A stretch of 64,000 bases of DNA from Paenibacillus sp. MZ04-78.2. GTDB taxonomy: Bacteria; Bacillota; Bacilli; Paenibacillales; NBRC-103111. This document shows positions 1 through 9,064 of the stretch, in pieces. Below the pieces are notes generated by a model, which did no database searches, had not been told where the DNA came from, and saw only the letters and a list, made by a program, of their open reading frames with translations. Position 1 is the first letter of the stretch. Every line of letters begins with the position of its first letter. The stretch is taken from NCBI RefSeq assembly GCF_024213375.1, contig NZ_JANAVJ010000025.1:1-64000 (forward strand), written 5' to 3'. Both the position numbers and the translations under genes were made by a program.

Positions 1-72
1 AGCCCGCTCGACTTGCATGTATTAGGCACGCCGCCAGCGTTCGTCCTGAGCCAGGATCAAACTCTCCATTAA
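1..72 (-). rRNA. 16S ribosomal RNA, 5' end (partial)
   Basis: Read on the minus strand, this holds the universal 16S start (AGAGTTTGATCCTGGCTCAG), followed by the conserved 'GGCGGCGTGCCTAATACATG' block. Only about 70 bases lie inside the window; the gene runs off the left edge. The mature 5' end is placed at about 70-74 by analogy with Bacillus and was not measured. It is downstream of two tandem promoters and the ligA terminator on the same strand, so it probably opens an rRNA operon. Confidence 0.97.
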
Positions 73-125
73 AGAAAGCTGATATAGCTCAAAATGCTTG
101 TTACGCTTGGCATTTCGTTCTCATT

Positions 126-145
126 TGTTCAGTTTTCAAAGAGCT
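126..145 (-). promoter_or_regulatory. boxA-like rRNA antitermination signal in the 16S leader
   Basis: The minus strand reads GCTCTTTGAAAACTGAACA about 55-75 bases before the 16S start. This is the leader motif common to Bacillales rRNA operons, where NusB/NusE-dependent antitermination assembles. Assigned by resemblance and position only. Confidence 0.6.
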
Positions 146-180
146 TTCGTCACTATTCTGTTCTGCCGTGACAAGATCTA

Positions 181-209
181 ATCTTATCACATCAGGACGA
201 GCTTTGCAA
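181..209 (-). promoter_or_regulatory. rRNA promoter P2 (sigma-A type)
   Basis: On the minus strand, TTGCAA (204-209) and TAAGAT (181-186) are separated by exactly 17 bases. It is the nearer of two promoters to 16S and lies upstream of the boxA-like leader. Confidence 0.75.
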
Positions 210-267
210 CTACTTTTTTTATCATCCGCTCGCTCAAGGCTTACTGCCTCTTGCGGCGACAAGCAAT

Positions 268-297
268 AATGTATCACAGATGCCAGGTCGAATGCAA
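268..297 (-). promoter_or_regulatory. rRNA promoter P1 (sigma-A type)
   Basis: On the minus strand, TTGCAT (292-297) and TACATT (268-273) are separated by 18 bases, about 87 bases upstream of P2. Tandem P1/P2 promoters are usual for Bacillales rRNA operons. Between the ligA terminator and 16S (419-442 and 73-380) I see only these promoters and the leader. Confidence 0.6.
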
Positions 298-380
298 CCA
301 TAAATTTTGGCAATTGTAAATTGGGTCCACTCCTCGGCAAGCGGCGCACTTTTTAGCGGGCATTACATAGTATTATCGAC

Positions 381-418
381 GAAAAACCGCCGTGCTCCTT
401 TTCCGGAACCGGCGGTTT
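381..418 (-). terminator. Rho-independent terminator of ligA
   Basis: The minus strand shows arms AAACCGCCG / CGGCGGTTT closing a GC-rich loop and followed by T5. It lies 25 bases beyond the ligA stop codon and separates ligA from the rRNA promoters. Confidence 0.9.
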
Positions 419-442
419 CGTGCTGCACAGCGTGAAAAGTGA

Positions 443-1321
<879 letters not shown>

Positions 1322-1361
1322 TTACCGCGTATGCGCGGCAGGTTTCCAAAGACTCCCTCCA

Positions 1362-1395
1362 GAACCGTACGTACTCCTCTCAGAGTATACGGCTC
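1362..1395 (-). ncRNA. Group II intron domain V
   Basis: The minus strand begins GAGCCGTAT, has a GAGA-type loop, and ends GTACGGTTC: a 34-base hairpin matching the catalytic domain V of bacterial group II introns. It lies 61 bases from the intron 3' end, which leaves room for domain VI. It appears intact, so splicing activity is plausible. Confidence 0.92.
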
Positions 1396-1485
1396 GCCAC
1401 TTTGTCAATCTAATCTTCCAGCGTGTAGGTCATCGTGACACTTTCTACAGAGAGCGAGAGTCTTTCTCCTTCTCGCTATCATGAA

Positions 1486-3201
1486 TTATTCCCATTTCGC
1501 TTTACCTTTCAAGTCCTTGAGCTTTTTTACGTGGTGCATCTCGATCTCGGTTTCTGCTTCGCACCATTCGCATTTGTTCGCTAGCAACCGGTCAACTAAG
1601 CTCGATCTGCCTGAATAGATCAGTGTATTAGGTTCTTTGTCAACGTCTGGAGCTGCAAGCGGGTTCTCGTGCTTTGAGAAGCTTTCGTTGAAAAAGAATC
1701 TAATCTTTTCGCCCTTCTTTGTCATGTATCTCACCGCGAACTTCCCGTTCACCCTGTATTTGTCGATAACTTGGCGCACCGAAATTTGGTACTTCCTCGC
1801 GAATGTTTTGTACATGCTGTATTCCATAATGTAATGGAATTGGTTAAGGACACTGACATTGTTGGCAAGACGGTAGTAGTTGTACAACCCTCTTATTTCT
1901 GAGTTGTAGATGCTTACGATCTCAAGGTCGTCGTTATCGATTAGATGCTGTCTATGGATGGATTTCCATGACCCGTCATCTTTGATTGCTAGTGCTCCCA
2001 AGCTTCTCAGCTTTCCTTCCCAAGCCGCCTTGGGAAGATGAAGGTAAGGTTTATAGTTTCTTGATCTCCCGAATTTACTAAGCGTTTCGTCTCGTTGAAT
2101 CGAGATTCCATATCCTAGGAATTTTGCGAATTTCGATGAGTGAGTGATAAGGGTCTTTTCCATTGAGAGTTCGAGTTTAAGGTTTTCCCTTAGGAACAGT
2201 GCCGCATCTGCTTTAACCTTTTCTGCCTCTTCCTTAGAACCAATAATGCCGATCAAGAAGTCATCTGCGTATCTAATGTAGATAAATCTTTTAAATTCTT
2301 CGTCCATTGGGTCTAAAGCTGGAATGACCTTGATTCTTTCGTTTATCCGATTGATTTCTTCGGTGTACTCCGCTTTTTTGGCTTCGTCCCAAATGTCCTT
2401 GTTTTTCTTAAGCGTCCGTTGATATGATCTTCGTCTGCTTTCGATAAGCCGATATTCTGGACTCCTCTTCCGCTCCTTACCAGCATTAAATTCCTTCTGG
2501 TATTTACTCATGTACCTGTCAAACTCATTCAGGTATATGTTCGCCAAGAGCGGACTCACGATACCTCCTTGCGGTGTTCCACTGTAGGTGCCGTGATATT
2601 GCCAGTCCTCCATGTAACCTGCTCTAAGGAATTTCCAAATTAATCGGATAAACTTCTCATCTTCGATTCGCTTTCTAAGAATTTCGATTAGCTTAGCATG
2701 GTCGATGTTGTCGAAGAATCCTTTAATGTCTCCTTCTACAAACCATCTTACTCCAGTGAACAGATTCTTAACTTGTTTAAGCGCTGTGTGACAGCTTCTG
2801 TTCGGTCTGAATCCATGTGAGGAGTCCTTAAAACTACCTTCGTAGATAGCCTCCAGAACCATTCTAACGACTTCCTGAACGAGTTTGTCGTTCACGGATG
2901 GTATCCCAAGCGATCTTTTGCCACCGTTCTTCTTGGGGATGTATTTCCTCCGTGCGGGGTTCGGCTGATATGATTCATCTCTGATCTTAGCGATGAGGCT
3001 GTTGATTCTGCCTACATTCATGCCGTCGATGGTTTGTCCATCGGTCCCCGCCGTCATGTTGCCTTCTTTAGGGGCAACCTTCTGGTACGCTCTCAGGTAA
3101 AACTCGGGATTGTACAGATTCCTGTACAAGTCACGGTATTTGTATTCCTTATCCTTTGCTTTGGAAGATAGACTGTTTAACACTACTTCAGGAATTCTCA
3201 A
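1486..3201 (-). CDS. Group II intron-encoded reverse transcriptase/maturase, HNH domain truncated
   Basis: The 571-residue protein has an N-terminal RT-0 region, reverse transcriptase blocks with catalytic Y-A-D-D at 311-314, a thumb/maturase (X) region near 430-505, and the start of an HNH domain (C544-x-x-C547, then M-H-H at 555-557). The known role is to help the intron RNA fold and splice and to copy it into DNA. Translation stops at TAA (1486-1488) just after G-K-A-K-W-E. The same frame continues past this stop with F-M-I-A-R-R-R-K-T and C-R-K-C-H to a TGA at 1405-1407, which is the normal end of such proteins (about 598 residues). A single change, for example CAA to TAA, has therefore removed the second half of the nuclease domain. 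RT and maturase look whole, so splicing help is likely kept while efficient second-strand cleavage is probably lost. The start is TTG at 3201, preceded by GAGAGG. Confidence 0.93.
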   Translation of the reverse strand: MRIPEVVLNSLSSKAKDKEYKYRDLYRNLYNPEFYLRAYQKVAPKEGNMTAGTDGQTIDGMNVGRINSLIAKIRDESYQPNPARRKYIPKKNGGKRSLGIPSVNDKLVQEVVRMVLEAIYEGSFKDSSHGFRPNRSCHTALKQVKNLFTGVRWFVEGDIKGFFDNIDHAKLIEILRKRIEDEKFIRLIWKFLRAGYMEDWQYHGTYSGTPQGGIVSPLLANIYLNEFDRYMSKYQKEFNAGKERKRSPEYRLIESRRRSYQRTLKKNKDIWDEAKKAEYTEEINRINERIKVIPALDPMDEEFKRFIYIRYADDFLIGIIGSKEEAEKVKADAALFLRENLKLELSMEKTLITHSSKFAKFLGYGISIQRDETLSKFGRSRNYKPYLHLPKAAWEGKLRSLGALAIKDDGSWKSIHRQHLIDNDDLEIVSIYNSEIRGLYNYYRLANNVSVLNQFHYIMEYSMYKTFARKYQISVRQVIDKYRVNGKFAVRYMTKKGEKIRFFFNESFSKHENPLAAPDVDKEPNTLIYSGRSSLVDRLLANKCEWCEAETEIEMHHVKKLKDLKGKAKWE

Positions 3202-3542
3202 GAGCCTCTCGCCCCTTTCCCTTTCGTATTAAACTGGACAAAGCTGTCCTCCTTCGCCATGTAGTGGGCTCTCCCTAGAGGCGCTACCCTCGTTCAGGTG
3301 GAGAACATATGTCACCATATGCTCTGACGACCCACCTTACCACCTCGGACTACTACGAGGACTCTGTTACCATATCGGGCTAACAGTTACTCCCGACTTA
3401 GGTAATCCCCATTTACGCTTCAGAGACACGCGCGTTACAGTGTCGGATGTGCCGTTCGTCCTTTAACTCTGATTGAGCTTGCCCAGCTTTTGACCATCTG
3501 ATTAACTAAGTAATCCCATTAGTTAATCCGTTATACACCAAT

Positions 3543-3548
3543 GTCATC
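3543..3548 (-). other. EBS1 of the ligA intron (exon-recognition site)
   Basis: The intron RNA reads GAUGAC here, fully complementary to GUCAUC, the last six bases of the ligA 5' exon (3831-3836). It lies at intron position 283-288, close to where I recall EBS1 in the Lactococcus Ll.LtrB intron. The base just before it (G) can pair with the first base of exon 2 (C), the delta contact of IIA introns. This pairing defines the target and the splice site. Confidence 0.75.
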
Positions 3549-3830
3549 CCAATCGGCGTATCTCAGCTGTCCGACTTTCGCGCCTACCTGGTCGAAGGGA
3601 ACGTTAACCCTGCTTGGACTGGCATTCAAGTAATTCAACCTTCATCCTCGTCTGTAACTTTTCACCTTGCACTTCAGTAGCGCCATGGTAGTTAGGCGAC
3701 TTAGTGCTTTGACCAACATGCTACACTCCCTCTTCGGTTTCCCTCCAAGATAAGTTGGCTGGTGACAGGCTATGATGGCTGGCCTGCTGCTTGCGAAGCA
3801 GATTCTGCTGAAACGCCTTTATGGGCGCAC

Positions 3831-4991
3831 GATGACGTCGTTAGAACGCCGGATGTAAACGAGACTGCCTAGGCCGTATTTTAAATTTTTACGTTCGATG
3901 TCGTCCATGTTGTTAAGCGTACAGTTCTGCACGGTCACACCGCCGATATCGACGGCTTCTACCCGAGCGAGCGGCGTCACTTTGCCGGTCCGGCCCACGT
4001 TCCAGCTCACGTCGAGCAGCGTCGTCACGGCTTCTTCGGCTTCGAACTTATAGGCTACCGCCCAGCGCGGGAATTTGTCGGTATATCCGAGCACTTCGCG
4101 GGTGCGCATATCCGTTATTTTTACGACCAGTCCGTCAATCAGAAAATCAAGCGTATTGCGCATGGCGACCAACTTCTCCAGCTCATCTTCCACCGCGTCG
4201 ATGCTGTCGACGAATTTGACGAACGGGCTGACTTTGAACTGGTTGTCGCGCAAAAAGTCGACCATTTCCTGATGATCCTGAAATTGCAAAGAGTCGGCAT
4301 AGCCGATGTTGTAAAAATAAGCGTTGAGCTTGCGCTCCGCCGTCACTTTCGGATTCAGGTTGCGGAGGGCGCCTGCGGCGGCGTTGCGCGCGTTTTTGAG
4401 CGGCTCCGCCGCGGTCGCGTTATAGGCTTCGAGCACGGACAGGTTCATTATTCCCTCGCCCTGCACTTCGATAATCCCATCGGTATATGGAATGCGCAGC
4501 GGCACGGAACGGATCGTCTTGACATTGGCGACAATCCCTTCGCCGACGACGCCGTTGCCGCGGGTGGCCGCCTGCACGAGCTCGCCGCGGTCGTAGGTCA
4601 GATTCAGCGTCAGGCCGTCAAATTTCAATTCCACGACAAAGGATAAAGGCGGCAGCGGATCGTCCGGATGCTGGGTGTTGTAGTCATTCACCAGCTTCTG
4701 GACGCGCGTATGCCACGCCATCAGATCGTCGTGATTTTGCGCCTTGTCCAGACTCCAGAGCCGGGCCTGATGCCGGTGCGGTTCAAACCCTTTGAGCAGT
4801 TCGCCGCCTACCCGCTGCGTGGGTGAGTAAGGCAGTACGGTGCCGGTTTCCGCTTCCAGTTGAACCAGCTTATCATAGAGCGCGTCGTATTCGGCATCCG
4901 TGAGAGAAGGCTGATCCAGCGTGTAGTAAGCGTAATTGTGTTTATTGATCTCTTCGATAAGCGTCTTCATCGTTTCCAAAGCGTCCGGCAT
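3831..4991 (-). CDS. ligA: NAD-dependent DNA ligase LigA, 5' exon (residues 1-387)
   Basis: LigA seals nicks in DNA during replication and repair using NAD+ and is normally essential in bacteria. The gene is a join of 3831-4991 and 443-1300 on the minus strand, giving 672 residues, the usual family length. This exon carries domain Ia, the adenylation domain with the AMP-accepting lysine K123 in V-E-L-K-F-D-G, and most of the OB fold, ending in R-R-S-N-D-V-I. Read through without splicing, the frame would add V-R-P and stop in the intron at 3819, giving a 390-residue protein lacking zinc finger, HhH and BRCT. The start at 4991 is 48 bases after the pcrA stop. The third gene of pcrB-pcrA-ligA, it depends on intron removal for function. 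Confidence 0.96.
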
Positions 4992-5039
4992 CGGAAATTC
5001 ATCCTCTCATGGCTACGGGATATAAAGTTGCCTGGCGAT

Positions 5040-7346
5040 TTAGCTCTGCTTGGTGATCGGCGCAAATTTGGCCAGCAGCCGCTTGACGCCCACAGGGGCC
5101 GGGAAAGCGATCTGCAGCTCGGTGTCGTCGCCCGAGCCCTTGATGGCGACGACGACGCCGGTGCCCCACTTGCCATGCGACACTTTGTCGCCCATGGCAT
5201 AGTCGGTCGCCTGAGCCGCGGGAGCTGCGGCTTTGGGCGCTGCGCCTCCCGCGGCGGGGCCGCTGCGGAAGCTCACGGGCGTGCGGCCCGCCTGTTCGGG
5301 CACGCCGCCGAAGCCTCCGGCGCTGCCGAAGCGGCGTTCGCCGCCGGCCCACGCCGGGGTTGCCGCTCCGCCGCGGCCGAAGCCGCCGCCGGCGCGCACG
5401 GTCTCCAGGAGCTCCTGCGGCAGCTCCTGAAGGAACCGGGACGGCGCGTTCGCCGTCGTCCGTCCGAACAGCGTGCGCATCCGGGCGCACGTGAGGAACA
5501 ACTCCTCCTCGGCGCGGGTAATGCCGACGTAAGCGAGGCGCCGCTCCTCCTCCAGCTCCTCGTTGTCCATCAGGGCCCGGCTGTGCGGGAATACGCCTTC
5601 CTCCAGGCCCACGACGAAAACGACGGGGAACTCGAGTCCTTTGGCGCTGTGCATCGTCATGAGCACGACGCCTTGTTTTCCCGCTTCCGGGTCCTGATTC
5701 ATGGAGTCAATGTCGGCGATCAGCGCCAGATCGGTCAGGAAGGATACGAGGGATTTATCCTCGTTGCGCTTCTCGAACTCCATCGTTACGGACAGGAACT
5801 CGTCGATGTTCTCCAGCCGCGCCTGCGATTCGATCGTGTTTTCCCGCTTCAGTTCCTCGCGGTAGCCGCTCATTTCGAGCATTTTCTCCGTCAGCTCGGT
5901 GACCGACAAATAATCGACCATCCGGTACAGGTTCTCGATCATGTCACGGAAATCGGCCAGCGCGTTGCGGGCTTTGGCGCCGATTTCCATGCTGTCCACG
6001 TTCTCCAGCATCGCAAACATCGATACGCCGAATTGTCCCGCCGCTGCCCCCAGCCGCTCGACCGTCGTATCCCCGATGCCCCGCTTCGGCACATTGACGA
6101 TCCGCGCAAAGCTGATATCGTCGTCCGGGTTCGAGATGAGCCGCAGGTAGGCGAGAATGTCCTTGATCTCTTTGCGGTCGTAGAACTTGATGCCGCCCAC
6201 GATCTGATAAGGAATATCCGATTTGATCAAAATTTCCTCGACGACCCGGGACTGCGCGTTCGTGCGGTACAATATGGCATGGTCTCTGAACCGGCGGCCT
6301 TTGTCCACGTTTTTGCGGATTTCGCCGGTGATAAAATAGCCTTCCTCATGCTCGGAATCGGCTTGGTAAAGCCGGATTTTCTGCCCTTCACCCTTGTCGG
6401 TCCACAGGTTCTTCGGCTTGCGTCCGGTGTTGTTGGCGATCACTTTGTTCGCGGCGTTCAAGATGTTCGAGGTCGAGCGGTAATTTTGCTCGAGCATAAT
6501 GGTGGTGGCGTTCGGGTAATCTTTTTCAAAATCGAGAATGTTGCTGATATCGGCCCCGCGCCAGCGGTAAATCGACTGGTCGCTGTCGCCGACGACGCAA
6601 ATGCGCTTGTATTTGTCGGCCAGCATCCGGCACAGCATATACTGGGCGCGGTTCGTATCCTGGTATTCGTCGACGTGAATGTACTGAAACTTGTTTTGGT
6701 AAAAATCGAGCACCTCGGGCACTTGCTGGAACAGCTCGATCGTAGTCATGATCAGATCGTCGAAATCAAGCGAGTTGTTGGCCTTCAGCTTCCTCTGGTA
6801 GGACGAGTATACTTTGGCGACGATGCCGTCGAAGTAATCACCGATCTTGCGCTCGAATTTCTCCGGCGTCAGCAGCTCGTTCTTGGCGTTGCTGATGGCG
6901 GCCTGGACCGCTTTGGGCTCGAATTTTTTCGAGTCGATGTTCAGCTCTTTCATGCAATTTTTGACCACGGACAACTGGTCGCCCGAATCGAGAATCGTAA
7001 AATTCGACGTGAAGCCGATCCGCGAAATGTCCCGGCGCAAAATACGCACGCACATCGAGTGGAAGGTGGATACCCAAATATCCTGCCCCTGGGGGCCGAC
7101 GAGGGCGCTGACGCGCTCCTGCATCTCCCTCGCCGCTTTGTTCGTGAACGTAATGGCAAGAATGCTCCACGGCGCCGCTTTGCGCGTCGCGATCAAATAA
7201 GCGATCCGGTGCGTGAGCACGCGGGTTTTGCCGCTGCCCGCCCCGGCCATGATCAGCAGAGGTCCGTCCGTAGCTTCAACAGCGCGTCTTTGCTGCGGGT
7301 TGAGCTTTTGAATCGCTTTGTGTATATCGATAGGTTCGTTAATCAT
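5040..7346 (-). CDS. pcrA: ATP-dependent DNA helicase PcrA (UvrD family)
   Basis: The 768-residue superfamily 1A 3'-5' helicase acts in repair, in plasmid rolling-circle replication and in removing RecA from DNA. Visible motifs are Walker A (A-G-A-G-S-G-K-T, residues 34-41), the D-E-Y-Q-D box [10 protein letters not shown] (motif III), and V-G-I-T-R-A-E-E (motif VI). The C-terminal 110 residues are a Gly/Ala-rich linker (containing G-G-G-F-G-R-G-G) followed by a Tudor-like tail ([10 protein letters not shown]) that in PcrA binds RNA polymerase. I chose ATG 7346, which follows AAAGGA, over an upstream in-frame start because M-I-N-E-P fits the family N-terminus. It lies 16 bases after pcrB and 48 before ligA, the conserved Bacillales operon. 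Confidence 0.97.
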   Translation of the reverse strand: MINEPIDIHKAIQKLNPQQRRAVEATDGPLLIMAGAGSGKTRVLTHRIAYLIATRKAAPWSILAITFTNKAAREMQERVSALVGPQGQDIWVSTFHSMCVRILRRDISRIGFTSNFTILDSGDQLSVVKNCMKELNIDSKKFEPKAVQAAISNAKNELLTPEKFERKIGDYFDGIVAKVYSSYQRKLKANNSLDFDDLIMTTIELFQQVPEVLDFYQNKFQYIHVDEYQDTNRAQYMLCRMLADKYKRICVVGDSDQSIYRWRGADISNILDFEKDYPNATTIMLEQNYRSTSNILNAANKVIANNTGRKPKNLWTDKGEGQKIRLYQADSEHEEGYFITGEIRKNVDKGRRFRDHAILYRTNAQSRVVEEILIKSDIPYQIVGGIKFYDRKEIKDILAYLRLISNPDDDISFARIVNVPKRGIGDTTVERLGAAAGQFGVSMFAMLENVDSMEIGAKARNALADFRDMIENLYRMVDYLSVTELTEKMLEMSGYREELKRENTIESQARLENIDEFLSVTMEFEKRNEDKSLVSFLTDLALIADIDSMNQDPEAGKQGVVLMTMHSAKGLEFPVVFVVGLEEGVFPHSRALMDNEELEEERRLAYVGITRAEEELFLTCARMRTLFGRTTANAPSRFLQELPQELLETVRAGGGFGRGGAATPAWAGGERRFGSAGGFGGVPEQAGRTPVSFRSGPAAGGAAPKAAAPAAQATDYAMGDKVSHGKWGTGVVVAIKGSGDDTELQIAFPAPVGVKRLLAKFAPITKQS

Positions 7347-7362
7347 GATTCTTATTTCCTTT

Positions 7363-8058
7363 CTACCGCATTTCCATGACCGCCGGGACCGTAGCGAGCG
7401 CCCGATCGAGATCATCGTATACCGCGTTGCCTACGACGACGGTGTGCGCCGCCTTCGCCGCCTCGCGGGCTTTCTCCGGGCTGTCGATGCCTCCGCCGTA
7501 AAACAGCCGCGACTGGGAAAGCAGCCGCTTCACCCGACCGACCAGCTCCATATCGCCGAACACGCCGCTGTACTCTAAATAAACGATCGGACAGCGGAAC
7601 AAACGGTCGGCGATTCGGGCATAGGCCTCTACATCCTTCACGTCGAGCTGCACGTCGGCTTCGGTCAGCTTGGCCGCCGTGGAATCGCCGTTCAATATAA
7701 TGTAGCCTTCGGGAACGAGCTCGTCCCAATCCAGAATCGCGCCGTATTCCTTCAGCGCCTGCTGATGACGCCCGACGATCCACTGCGTGTCTCCGGCGTT
7801 CAGCACGATCGGGATCATAAACAAGTCAAACCCCGGTACGATCGCTTCCGTGTCCGACACTTCCAAGACGCACGGCACTTCATACCGGCGGATGCGCGCC
7901 AGCAGGTCGACGGTGTTGTCGAAGGTGACGCCGGACGAGCCGCCGACCATCAACGCATCGGTGCCGGAGAGGCAAATGCGCTCAAGCGCTTCGTCGCCGA
8001 TCTCCCGATCCGGATCAAGTTTAAACACATGCTTCCATTCTTCCATACGCAAATGCAA
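7363..8058 (-). CDS. pcrB: Heptaprenylglyceryl phosphate synthase PcrB
   Basis: PcrB joins heptaprenyl diphosphate to sn-glycerol-1-phosphate, giving an archaea-like ether lipid precursor at the membrane. The 231-residue protein is a TIM barrel with the family signatures [10 protein letters not shown] near the start, S-G-T-D-A, V-L-E-V-S, Y-L-E-Y-S-G and [14 protein letters not shown] near the phosphate site. A perfect AGGAGG (8067-8072) sits 8 bases before TTG 8058, so I take TTG as the start; ATG 8046 is too far from this site. The length then matches the roughly 228 residues of the Bacillus protein. First gene of pcrB-pcrA-ligA. Confidence 0.94.
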   Translation of the reverse strand: MHLRMEEWKHVFKLDPDREIGDEALERICLSGTDALMVGGSSGVTFDNTVDLLARIRRYEVPCVLEVSDTEAIVPGFDLFMIPIVLNAGDTQWIVGRHQQALKEYGAILDWDELVPEGYIILNGDSTAAKLTEADVQLDVKDVEAYARIADRLFRCPIVYLEYSGVFGDMELVGRVKRLLSQSRLFYGGGIDSPEKAREAAKAAHTVVVGNAVYDDLDRALATVPAVMEMR

Positions 8059-8214
8059 GGAAATTGCCTCCTGTCGGTTAAACACGGCAAGCCCGCCGCC
8101 CCCGGAAAAGGAACGTACGGAGCTGGTTCATCCTGTCTCAAGTCAAGTCTATGCGAGCCCGCGCCCGGTGTCAATGAAGCCTGCGGGGAACGGCTCTTCT
8201 TCCTATTATACCAT

Positions 8215-8223
8215 AAAACAAGC
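8215..8223 (-). promoter_or_regulatory. Extended -10 promoter of pcrB-pcrA-ligA
   Basis: The minus strand reads TGG-TATAAT, an extended -10 element with a perfect hexamer and no good -35. Transcription would begin near 8208, leaving a leader of about 150 bases before pcrB. Apart from this promoter and the terminator at 8291-8336, I see nothing else in 8059-8351. Confidence 0.55.
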
Positions 8224-8290
8224 AAGGAATAGGAATGCTTGTTCGTCTGCTTCGGACGCTTGGCCGGAACCTTTTTCCATAGTCGGCATA

Positions 8291-8336
8291 CAAAAAACAG
8301 ACCGGCTTGTAATAGACACCAGTCTGCTGAAAATAA
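8291..8336 (-). terminator. Terminator of the lipoprotein gene
   Basis: On the minus strand, arms CAGACTGG / CCGGTCTG (one G-T pair) enclose 23 bases and are followed by T6. It lies 16 bases after the stop of the lipoprotein gene. Confidence 0.85.
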
Positions 8337-8351
8337 AGCTGTTTGGGCGGC

Positions 8352-8936
8352 TCAAGAGCGGGTCTTGAATTCGCTGACGATCAGTCGGTCGCCTTGCACG
8401 CTGTAGGCTGACTCATGATGCATGACGGATTCGCTGTAATCCTGCTTCGACCTGCCGGTCAAGCTGAGTTTGTACTGTCCCTCGGCCGGCTGCGCTTTAT
8501 GCAGCTCGTACTGCCCCCATTCGCTGCGCAGGCCCAGCATGGCCTTGGTGCTGTTCGCTTGGTACGTTCCGATCCGGGGGTCCCGGCGGTAAAAGTAATC
8601 GATCATCCGCCGCGCCATGTCGGGCGTATATACTTTCCCCAGCTGCGTCTGCATCTCGCGCATGGCGTGCTCGTCCATCTCCCCGGTAACCGGCGAAGAC
8701 AGCACTTTATGCGTCCAGTCGTCCACTTGCTTAATCCAAGCGATGATCTCTTGATCGGACTTGTTCATGATTTCTTTTCCCATCGGCGGCGGCTCGATTT
8801 GGCTGAACGTCTGAAGCAGCCGCTCGCGGCCGACCGTTTTTTGCAGCGTCTTCATATCGGTGGCGTGGCGATCGGGCTCCTTTGTACAGCCGCACAGAAG
8901 CGCGGCGGCCAGAAGCAGTGCGACAATGATTTTCAC
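8352..8936 (-). CDS. Putative lipoprotein of unknown function
   Basis: A 194-residue protein with a type II signal peptide: K at position 3, a hydrophobic stretch (about 3-14) and a lipobox L-L-C-G-C, so it is probably lipidated on Cys17 (or Cys15) and anchored outside the membrane. The mature part is mostly charged and helical at first (M-K-T-L-Q-K-T-V-G-R-E-R), with a later beta-rich end. I recognise no domain or family. The start is GTG 8936, preceded by GGAAGGGG. It is downstream of the Bce-like permease on the same strand with a gap of about 130 bases, and has its own terminator. A functional link to the transporter is possible but unproven. Confidence 0.72.
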   Translation of the reverse strand: MKIIVALLLAAALLCGCTKEPDRHATDMKTLQKTVGRERLLQTFSQIEPPPMGKEIMNKSDQEIIAWIKQVDDWTHKVLSSPVTGEMDEHAMREMQTQLGKVYTPDMARRMIDYFYRRDPRIGTYQANSTKAMLGLRSEWGQYELHKAQPAEGQYKLSLTGRSKQDYSESVMHHESAYSVQGDRLIVSEFKTRS

Positions 8937-9064
8937 CCGGATGATGCCCCTTCCGTGTTGGCTTTTTTTTCGTATTATGGTTCAAAAACGAAAAAATATA
9001 CCAAGCTTGCGGAGAGGGCCGGGCAATGCTCTGCTTATGAGGGTTACGCGTCTTGCCCCATCGC

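Noticed and set aside
101-349. An 82-codon frame upstream of 16S
   Set aside because: It covers the two rRNA promoters and the boxA leader and has no protein-like features.
4860-7379. An 839-codon open frame on the plus strand opposite pcrA
   Set aside because: It is the antisense shadow of pcrA in GC-rich DNA. It is Arg/His/Leu-rich without domains, and pcrA has all helicase motifs.
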